DNA of 35,948 nucleotides from Accumulibacter sp. (GTDB lineage: Bacteria; Pseudomonadota; Gammaproteobacteria; Burkholderiales; Rhodocyclaceae): the NCBI GenBank assembly GCA_031279425.1, contig JAITIQ010000015.1:1-35948 (forward strand), read 5' to 3'. Made by a program: the position numbers and the translations under genes. The notes under the pieces are model-generated. The model ran no database searches, had not been told where the DNA came from, and worked only from the letters and a program-made list of their open reading frames with translations. Shown here one piece after another: positions 29,109-35,948 of the stretch; within the stretch, counting starts at the first letter, position 1, and each line of letters opens with the position of its first letter.

Positions 29109-29278
29109 TTTTTGGATTTAGATGAGATGAAAAGGGATCGAGTGGAATGTGAAAACCGTCGACGCGGCCACCCGACGGGCGAGCGGAATTTCATCGAAAA
29201 CCCACTTCGGTTGGAAACCTTTTCCGCGCTGTCGCCCGGCTACGGGTGTGGATTGAAACATCTTCTTCCCTGGCGGGA

Positions 29279-30092
29279 TCAGACTTTCGCGAGAATTGCC
29301 GGAGCATTGAACCGCGCGGCGAGCGATTCCAGGCCCAGGACGGTCAAGGCCTGGCGCAACCTATCCGGGTCCGCGGTCGCCGCCAGCGTCAGGCGGCCGG
29401 GACGCGCGGCCTCGCCGCTCCCTCCCGCCTCTCCGCCGCCCGTTCCGGCGAGACGCCGGCATTGGCGGGCGACGGCCTCCGCCACGTCGACGAGCTCGGC
29501 GCGCCCGGCCACGATCGGTGCCAGCGCCGGCGCGAGAAACGCGTAGTGCGTGCAGCCGAGCACGATGCGGTCGGCGCCGGCGGCGAGGACCGGCTCCAGC
29601 AGGGCGCGCGCTTCCGCCGCGAAGTCCGGATCGGCGAGGCGCAGGGTTTCGACCCTCGTCGCCCAGCCCGGACACGGCACGACGTCGACCTGCGCCGGGC
29701 CGGCGTGCCGCCGGATCAAGTTCGACAGCCGCTCGCTGCGCGCGGTCGACACCGTCGCCAGCACGGCGATGCGCCCGCTCTTCGAAGCCGCCGCCGCCGG
29801 CTTGATGCCCGGCTCGACGCCGATCACGGGAACGCGCGGCAAGGCGTCCCGCAGCGCGGCGACCGCCGCCGCCGTGGCGGTGTTGCAGGCCACCACGATC
29901 GGCCGGCATCCTTGCTCCGCGAGGTAGCGGCCGATGCGCAGCGCGCGCGCGCGGATGGCGTCGTCGTCCTTGTCGCCGTAGGGAAGGTGCGCCGTGTCGG
30001 CGAAGTACAGGAAATCCGGGCAGGGCAGGGCGCGGGCGACGGCGGCCAGGACCGAGAGGCCGCCGATGCCGCTGTCGAAGACGCCGATCATG
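29279..30092 (-). CDS. murI: Glutamate racemase
   Basis: MIGVFDSGIGGLSVLAAVARALP...YFADTAHLPYGDK...VVACNTATAAAVAALR...IVLGCTHYAFLAPAL. Confidence 0.94.
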
Positions 30093-30132
30093 TCGTGTTT
30101 CGCATCGTTCGATACGTCTCCCGGACCGCGCT

Positions 30133-30936
30133 TTACTTTTTCTGGGCACGCTTGCTGCTGTTCACGGAGGGTTCGGGGGAGAAGGCAAGGCGGAATCCGT
30201 TGAGCTCGACGCGATAGTCCGGCGAGAGGTAGAACCGGTTGGCTGACCGCAAACCCGCGGCGTCGAAGTACCAACTACCGCCCCGCAGCACACGGAACGA
30301 GCCTTCGGAGGGACCGCTCGGATCTCTGACGGGGCTTTTTGCATAGTAATCTTCGTCATACCAGTCCTGCACCCATTCCCAGACATTGCCGTGCATGTCA
30401 TAAAAGCCCCAGGGATTGGCTTCCTTCTGCCCCACGGGATGCGTCTTCATTCCGGAATTGCCGTCATACCATGCATGACGGCCCAGATTGTCCGCATCGT
30501 CGCCAAAGGAATATCGGGTCGTCGTCCCGGCACGCGCTGCGTATTCCCATTCGGCTTCCGTGGGCAGACGGTACTTGTCGGTTCTTTCTTTCAGATTCAA
30601 GCGTTCGATGAATATCTGCGCATTATTCCAGGAAATATATTCCACCGGGTTGCTCCAGCCGCTGAACTTGCTCGGATTGATCCTCATCACCGCCACCCAT
30701 TGCGCCTGCGTCACTTCATACTTGCCAAGATAAAACGGCTTACTGATGGTCACTTGGTGCTGCGGCGTTTCATCGTCAGAGGTTTCCTCGAAATTCTTGT
30801 CCGCACCCATCAGGAACGACCCGGCGGGAATCAGCACGAACTCCATATGGATGCTGTTGGTGTAAGTCTTGTCGGCGGCCCAGGCGGAAAACGCGATGCC
30901 GGAGAGCGCCAGCGGTAAAAGGGAAAGAAGCATCAT
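30133..30936 (-). CDS. Formylglycine-generating-enzyme/sulfatase-modifying (SUMF1) family secreted protein
   Basis: FVLIPAGSFLMGADKNFEETSDDETPQHQVTISKPFYLGKYEVTQAQWVAVM...RLPTEAEWEYAARAG...GNVWEWVQDWYDEDYY...RVLRGGSWYFDA...GFRLAF. Confidence 0.92.
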   Translation of the reverse strand: MMLLSLLPLALSGIAFSAWAADKTYTNSIHMEFVLIPAGSFLMGADKNFEETSDDETPQHQVTISKPFYLGKYEVTQAQWVAVMRINPSKFSGWSNPVEYISWNNAQIFIERLNLKERTDKYRLPTEAEWEYAARAGTTTRYSFGDDADNLGRHAWYDGNSGMKTHPVGQKEANPWGFYDMHGNVWEWVQDWYDEDYYAKSPVRDPSGPSEGSFRVLRGGSWYFDAAGLRSANRFYLSPDYRVELNGFRLAFSPEPSVNSSKRAQKK

Positions 30937-31136
30937 GGCGAAACACCTTATGGTCGATCCTTCTGGCCTATGAAAGAGGGCGGTAAATCATCAATCCAGA
31001 TGCTCTGCTTATATAGCGACCCATGTCCAATATATCTCATCCGCTATCGGAATGATTTTATCCGAAGATTTAATCTGTACCATGTAGCGGGCCGATATCC
31101 TGTCGGCATTGCTCCGAGCGCCGGTGCCCCCCGCGA

Positions 31137-32675
31137 TCAATGCTTGTTGCCGAACAGCGTTTCGACCGGGATTTTGCCGATCTTTTGACACCATTCCCTT
31201 GGGCCGTCGATATGCGCCGAGGCGCCCGTCGAATCCACGGCGACGGTGACCGGCATGTCGACGAGGTCGAATTCGTAGATGGCTTCCATGCCCAGATCCT
31301 CGAAGGCCAGGACACGGGACGCCTTGATCGCCTTGGACACCAGATAGGCGGCGCCGCCGACGGCCATCAGGTAGGCCGACCGGTTGTCGCGGATCGCCTC
31401 GATGGCGGCCGGGCCGCGTTCGGATTTGCCGACCATGGCGATGAGGCCGGTCTTCTCCAGCATCGTGCGCACGAACTTGTCCATGCGCGTCGCCGTCGTC
31501 GGGCCTGCCGGGCCGACTACTTCGTCGCCGACCGGATCGACCGGGCCGACGTAGTAGATCACCCGGTTGGTGAAATCCACCGGCAACTGCTCGCCCTTGG
31601 CCAGCAGGTCGGCGATGCGCTTGTGCGCGGCATCGCGGCCGGTCAACATCCTGCCGTTCAGGAGGAGCTTCTGGCCGACTTTCCAGGAGGCCGCCTGCGC
31701 CTTGGTCAGCGTGTTCAGGTCGACGCGCGTCGCCGACTGGATGTCCGCCGTCCAGGTGACGGCCGGCCAGTCCGCGAGATTCGGCGGAGCAAGCCGGGCC
31801 GGGCCGTTGCCGTCAAGATGAAAATGGACGTGGCGCGTGGCCGCGCAGTTCGGGATCATGGCGACCGGCAGATTGGCCGCGTGCGTCGGGTAATCGAGCA
31901 CCTTGACGTCGAGCACGGTAGTGAGGCCGCCCAGGCCCTGCGCGCCGATGCCCAACGCGTTGATCTTGTCATACAGTTCGAGGCGCAGTTCCTCGGCCCG
32001 CGTCTTCGCGCCGCGCGCCTTGAGCGCCAAGATGTCGACCGGCGCCATCAGCGATTCCTTGGCCATCAGCATGGCCTTTTCCGGCGTGCCGCCGATGCCG
32101 ATGCCGATGATTCCCGGCGGGCACCAGCCCGCGCCCATCTGCGGCACGGTCCTGAGCACCCAGTCGACGATGTCGTCGGACGGATTCAACATGGCGAACT
32201 TGGCCTTGGCCTCCGAACCGCCGCCCTTGGCCGCGCAGATGACTTCGACGCGATCACCCGGCACGATTTCGTAATACACAATGGCCGGCGTGTTGTCGCG
32301 GGTGTTCCTGCGCTTGCCCGCCGGGTCGGCGAGCACCGAGGCGCGCAAGGGATTGGCCGGATCGGTGTAGGCGCGCCGGACGCCTTCGTCGACCATTTCC
32401 TGCACGCTCATCGTGGCGTCGGCCCACTGCGCGTTCATGCCGACCTTCAGGAACACCGTGCCGATGCCGGTATCCTGGCAGACCGGGCGATGCCCTTCGG
32501 CGGACAGGCGCGAGTTGGTCAGGATTTGGGCGATCGCGTCCCTGGCCGCCGGAGATTCCTCGCGCGCATAGGCTTCACCCAGCGCGGCGATGAAATCGCG
32601 CGGATGATAGTAGCTGATGTACTGGAACGCATCGGCGATGCTCTGGATCAGGTCTTCTTGTTGGATGATGGTCAT
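31137..32675 (-). CDS. Class I fumarate hydratase
   Basis: MTIIQQEDLIQSIADAFQYISYYHPRDFIAALGEAYAREESPAARDAIAQIL...RPVCQDTGIGTVFLKVG...AKGGGSEAKAKFAMLNPSDDIVDWVL. Confidence 0.94.
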   Translation of the reverse strand: MTIIQQEDLIQSIADAFQYISYYHPRDFIAALGEAYAREESPAARDAIAQILTNSRLSAEGHRPVCQDTGIGTVFLKVGMNAQWADATMSVQEMVDEGVRRAYTDPANPLRASVLADPAGKRRNTRDNTPAIVYYEIVPGDRVEVICAAKGGGSEAKAKFAMLNPSDDIVDWVLRTVPQMGAGWCPPGIIGIGIGGTPEKAMLMAKESLMAPVDILALKARGAKTRAEELRLELYDKINALGIGAQGLGGLTTVLDVKVLDYPTHAANLPVAMIPNCAATRHVHFHLDGNGPARLAPPNLADWPAVTWTADIQSATRVDLNTLTKAQAASWKVGQKLLLNGRMLTGRDAAHKRIADLLAKGEQLPVDFTNRVIYYVGPVDPVGDEVVGPAGPTTATRMDKFVRTMLEKTGLIAMVGKSERGPAAIEAIRDNRSAYLMAVGGAAYLVSKAIKASRVLAFEDLGMEAIYEFDLVDMPVTVAVDSTGASAHIDGPREWCQKIGKIPVETLFGNKH

Positions 32676-32841
32676 CTCCGCCTCGCATGTGGTTGAAAAA
32701 GCCCGTTCCGGCGCTTGCGACAGCGGGCGAAGCGCCCGGCGCGCCGCCGTCAATCCGGCCTGCATTCTATCACCAAGACATGAAGGCGGCCCGTGCCACG
32801 GTTCGTTGAACGGTGGGGCTTCTGCCAGAATCCGCTCGCCC

Positions 32842-32928
32842 GGAGAGATGGATGAGTGGTTTAAGTCGCACGCCTGGAAAGCGTGTTCAGGGTGATACCC
32901 TGACGGGGCTCGAATCCCCCTCTCGATT
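32842..32928 (+). tRNA. tRNA-Ser(GGA)-like sequence with degenerate 3' acceptor side
   Basis: GGAGAGATGGATGAGTGGTTTAAGTCGCACGCCTGGAAAGCGTGTTCAGGGTGATACCCTGACGGGGCTCGAATCCCCCTCTCGAT; anticodon stem CACGC/GCGTG with loop CTGGAAA; long variable arm; acceptor 3' TCTCGAT does not pair fully with GGAGAGA. Confidence 0.7.
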
Positions 32929-33027
32929 TCATTGAAGAATCCAGAACCGCGATGTGGCCGCATTTCTGACAGGGGATCGAGGAGAATGACGGCGGTTCCC
33001 GGCTTGAAATCCGATCGGGAGACCGGC

Positions 33028-33633
33028 TCAGCCGCGGCGCGCGTCGAGAATCGCGTCGCTGTCGATCCAGGCGCGTTCACCGGGAATTTCGAGCATCCGC
33101 CGGAGGTTGCGGCGGCGCATGAACACCGGCAGCGGACGGCGGTAAACGCGCAGGTCGGAAAAATCGATCAGCCCCAGCTCGCCCGCGGGCGTCAGCACGA
33201 CGTTGCCCAGATGCAGCGAGCGGAAATAGATGCCGAGGGAATGCAGGCGGATGACGAAGCCGGTAAACAGATGCTTCAATCGACATTCGTCCTCGGCGTC
33301 GAACCCGTGGCGGAGGAGCGCGCGCAGGGTCGTCCCGGCGAGCGGCCGGTAATGCACCGCGTCCCGTTGCAGCAGCGCGACGCGGTACGCGGCGATCACG
33401 CGCGGCGCGGGAATCCCCAGCGAGGACAGCGCCTCCGCGTTATCCACGAAGCGCAAGGCATAGGGATACCACGCCGCCGAAGTAATCAGCCGCTTGCGCC
33501 GGAACAGCTTGAGGAAGCTGCCGTCCGCGAGCCGCAGCACTTTCTCGCCGAAGGAGTCGGACTCGATCGTCTCGGCGCCAGCCTTCAACGCCAGGAAGTC
33601 CTCATGCTCCAGGGGTTCCAGCCTGTGCGTCAT
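33028..33633 (-). CDS. Lipopolysaccharide (Kdo/heptose) kinase-like protein
   Basis: DGSFLKLFRRKRLITSAAWYPYALRFVDNAEALSSLGIPAPRVI...VIRLHSLGIYFRSLHLGNVVLTPAGELGLIDFSDLR (kinase-like HxxN and DFSD). Confidence 0.75.
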   Translation of the reverse strand: MTHRLEPLEHEDFLALKAGAETIESDSFGEKVLRLADGSFLKLFRRKRLITSAAWYPYALRFVDNAEALSSLGIPAPRVIAAYRVALLQRDAVHYRPLAGTTLRALLRHGFDAEDECRLKHLFTGFVIRLHSLGIYFRSLHLGNVVLTPAGELGLIDFSDLRVYRRPLPVFMRRRNLRRMLEIPGERAWIDSDAILDARRG

Positions 33634-33682
33634 CGCGCCTCCGGCAGATGGGCGTCCAGCCAGCGGTGGAACGTCGAATCCA

Positions 33683-33745
33683 GCTGATGAACTGAAACGC
33701 GTCGGCGATGCTCCGAATCAGGTCTTCCTGTTGGACGGTGGTCAT
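33683..33745 (-). pseudogene. Fragment of a second class I fumarase gene (first 21 codons)
   Basis: MTTVQQEDLIRSIADAFQFIS vs intact MTIIQQEDLIQSIADAFQYIS; upstream leader also similar (GCCTCGCATG...; TGATAGAATC vs TGATAGAATG). Confidence 0.85.
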
Positions 33746-33937
33746 TTCGGATGCCTCGCATGGAGTAGATGAAAGAAGAAACCCCGGAAAGAAGTGGAAG
33801 CGGCGGGATTCTATCATTCCCATGCCGCACGCCACCTCTTCGAAAAGGAAGGCCCAGGATGGCGGACGGGGCGCCCATCTCTTCGTCGCTGTGACGGACG
33901 TCTTCAATCCCCTGGGCTCCGGCCTGCCTGCTTCGGA

Positions 33938-35344
33938 CTATTCGCTATGCGTCCCCCAGTGTATCCGCTCGAACAGGCCCAGCAGACAGGCGCCGCGTTC
34001 CGGGTGCAGGTGCTGGAACCAGCCAATGCGCCCCCGCAGGTGAGCGCGGAAATCCGGCAGGCCCAGGCGGTTCTGGCTCTCCGGGCCATGACGTCGGCAA
34101 TTGGTCAGGATGGCCCTGAGGGTGTCGTAGTCTTGCCGCGGCAGATTGGGACGCTGATTCACCACCAGCCCGGTGATGCGCTGGGAAGTGCTGGATGGCA
34201 TGATCCGGGTCTTGCGCCAGTTGGGCGAAAAGCCCTCTTCCAGGACGATGCCCTGAATCATGAGCAGGATGCGTCGGCCTCGGGTAGGACTCCGGTCGAG
34301 GCAGGAAAACGCCAGATCATCCACGTAACGGCTGTAACGGGCTTGGCACTCGCGGGCCGCGCCGCTCAGGCGCGCATCCAGCCGATACGCGCACAGGTTG
34401 GCCAGGGCGGGCGAAGTCGGCACGCCCTGGGGCAAATGACGTTCCATGAGGCGCCGCGCCCAGACGCGTTGCCACCGCCGTTCCTCGGGACTCGGGTATT
34501 CCGCCTGGGGCAGGCTTCGCAACACCCGGGCGGACGTACAGTGGGTGGTCAATCCGGTCAGGTAGCGAGCAGTCTCCCTCGGATACCCCAGGGTGCGGAA
34601 CAGGGCATGGACGCGAGCGCCGGGGATGCTGGTGAAAAAATCCTGCAAATCCAGCTTCAGCAACAAGGGAGAACCCGCATGCAGCGCCGCATTACCCGCC
34701 ACCGAACCTCCCCGCACGCAGCCCTGGGCCGCCGGATGCGTCGGCACCCGGTCGAGGATTTCCCGCAGGATGCGGCGCTGGATGGCGCGCAGCTGTGCCT
34801 TGGGCGCTTCGATCAGGCGGACCCCGCCGCTGGCCTTGGCAACCCAGCGGGTATGGTAATGCTCCAACTTCGGGGCGGTCGCGCCTCCATCCCGTCCCGC
34901 CACATTGGCGAACCAATCCAGTATGCTCGCTGAAAGTCCCAGCCACTCGGCCAAATCTCCCGGCGTCGCCAGGGACGGCAGATCCAACCCGGAAAGCGCC
35001 GCGGGCGGCATGCCCATCGGGGGATGGAAGGGATAATGGCCACGCACCCGCGGAACCTCGCCCGGAGGCTCGAACGCGGCCAGGAAAGGCGGAAAGGCGA
35101 GAATCAGGGCGACGATTCTGTCATGTTGCCCAGGATGCCAGGCTTCCGGCGCCAGTTGGAAATGCAGGCGCAAGGTGAGGGGAAGCAGCCACGGCCAGGA
35201 ACGCCCCAACGCTCGCGCCCCCCGTTCCCGCATGGCGGCTGGACTGTTTTCTCCGGCCAGGAAAGCCCGGGCCAGCGCCACGGCTACCTTGCGCGCGGAC
35301 TCTGGCGGCGGGGACGGGAGAACGGGATATTCGTATTCGTCCAA
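33938..35344 (-). CDS. Retron-type reverse transcriptase with N-terminal extension
   Basis: AQGCVRGGSVAGNAALHAGSPLLLKLDLQDFFTSI (NAxxH retron motif and RT2/3), LPQGVPTSPALANL (RT4), YSRYVDDLAFSC (catalytic YVDD), RITGLVVN (VTG-like region Y). TTG start; start uncertain. Confidence 0.92.
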   Translation of the reverse strand: MDEYEYPVLPSPPPESARKVAVALARAFLAGENSPAAMRERGARALGRSWPWLLPLTLRLHFQLAPEAWHPGQHDRIVALILAFPPFLAAFEPPGEVPRVRGHYPFHPPMGMPPAALSGLDLPSLATPGDLAEWLGLSASILDWFANVAGRDGGATAPKLEHYHTRWVAKASGGVRLIEAPKAQLRAIQRRILREILDRVPTHPAAQGCVRGGSVAGNAALHAGSPLLLKLDLQDFFTSIPGARVHALFRTLGYPRETARYLTGLTTHCTSARVLRSLPQAEYPSPEERRWQRVWARRLMERHLPQGVPTSPALANLCAYRLDARLSGAARECQARYSRYVDDLAFSCLDRSPTRGRRILLMIQGIVLEEGFSPNWRKTRIMPSSTSQRITGLVVNQRPNLPRQDYDTLRAILTNCRRHGPESQNRLGLPDFRAHLRGRIGWFQHLHPERGACLLGLFERIHWGTHSE

Positions 35345-35375
35345 GGCGCGGAGGAGAGGTAAATGGAGGAGACAT

Positions 35376-35525
35376 GGCGCCCTCTCCAGCCTGTCGTGTT
35401 GCGCCTGAGCTCATCACGCCGCAGGCGTGCGCCGCTCAGGCAAAGAATAGCGGAACTACCGAAAAATCCCCGGGGTAACCCCGGAGTGGTCAGGCCGGAA
35501 CCCGACACCCGCCTGGGAAGGCGCC
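35376..35525 (-). ncRNA. Candidate retron msr-msd non-coding RNA
   Basis: a1 GGCGCCTTCCCAG (35525-35513) pairs with a2 CTGGAGAGGGCGCC (35389-35376): 13 bp with one bulged A and one G-U. Between them: GTCGGG/CCTGAC hairpin, CTCCGGGG-TTA-CCCCGGGG hairpin, long stem GCCTGAGC...GCTCAGGC with inner CACGCC/GGCGTG. Confidence 0.75.
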
Positions 35526-35533
35526 ACGAACGT

Positions 35534-35563
35534 AGACTAATTGAAAGGCATGGGGCAAGGCAA
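35534..35563 (-). promoter_or_regulatory. Candidate retron ncRNA promoter
   Basis: Minus strand TTGCCT - 18 nt - TAGTCT, predicted start a few nt before a1. Confidence 0.45.
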
Positions 35564-35698
35564 GCGTGAATATTCCAGGCGCGGGCAGATCTACCGCAGC
35601 AAACTGGCCATCTTGCGATGCCCGGTCCGGACGCCCTCCTGCCAAGATTTGAATCTCTTTTCACCCTCCAGTTGCACCGAACGGACTACGGCAGGTAC

Positions 35699-35948
35699 GT
35701 AAGCGTCCGGCGGAAGCCGTCTTGCCCTTAATGAGGGGATCAGTGAAAGTGATCGGTCTGATGTGGTCACTTCTTCCCGAGGGGTGTCCATCCCCTGACA
35801 GGAAGGTACATCCCCATGCAGGCTTCCGCCTCACCCGTGGTTTCGATCCGTCACAGTGCCGAATTCAAGACCCTAGAGTACCCGCATGAATGCGGTCCTG
35901 CCCGATGGACTCCAGGCGCTCAAAGCGTTGGTACTTGAACAGCAAGAC
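35699..35948 (+). mobile_element. Left end of an IS66-like element (truncated by window edge)
   Basis: Terminal GTAAGCGTCCGGCGGAAGCCGTC (IS66-type GTAA start) and ORF start MNAVLPDGLQALKALVLEQQD at 35886, resembling IS66 TnpC N-terminus. Confidence 0.75.
35886..35948 (+). CDS. IS66-family transposase (TnpC) N-terminal fragment
   Basis: MNAVLPDGLQALKALVLEQQD, open to window end. Confidence 0.65.
   Translation, partial: MNAVLPDGLQALKALVLEQQD

Noticed and set aside
33794-34933. 379-aa plus-strand ORF opposite the RT
   Set aside because: Composition is that of an antisense GC-rich frame; the RT motifs on the minus strand are definitive.
33938-35344. Group II intron maturase, DGR or DRT-type RT
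   Set aside because: NAxxH and ITG motifs plus upstream a1/a2 RNA fit a retron; no maturase X/HNH domain, no template/variable repeat pair seen.

Overview
High-GC bacterial chromosome segment, probably betaproteobacterial (inferred from gene content and order). Left to right it carries: the C-terminus of a TonB-dependent receptor; a CstA-type transporter; a SagB-type nitroreductase; a predicted 3'-5' exonuclease; ntrX/ntrY, DUF4390 and rsmB; a pteridine-reductase-like SDR; ttcA; a cyclase-like/FHA protein; a DUF721 (DciA-like) protein; a yfaA/yfaT-like pair; a flagellar rod/hook cluster (flgA divergent from flgBCDEFGHI) with an inserted MORN/YwqK-type gene between flgH and flgI; a non-coding repeat island; fecR/fecI; an isolated sdhE; mdh; a LacI regulator; an EamA transporter; murI; an FGE-sulfatase protein; class I fumarase; a degenerate tRNA-Ser(GGA)-like sequence; a Kdo/heptose-kinase-like gene; and a fumarase 5' fragment. 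At the right end is a retron-like system on the minus strand. Its RT (33938..35344) has NAxxH, YVDD and a terminal (V/I)TG motif plus a long N-terminal extension. It is preceded by a structured candidate msr-msd RNA (about 35376..35525) with a 13-bp a1/a2 inverted repeat and a plausible promoter. It is flanked by the left end of an IS66-like element. This retron is the main candidate for a previously undescribed system. Dispersed heptameric (YGTCYTC) arrays in and around the flagellar genes, one of them encoding part of the FlgH signal peptide, are a second unusual theme. All assignments come from reading motifs by eye; no database search was run.
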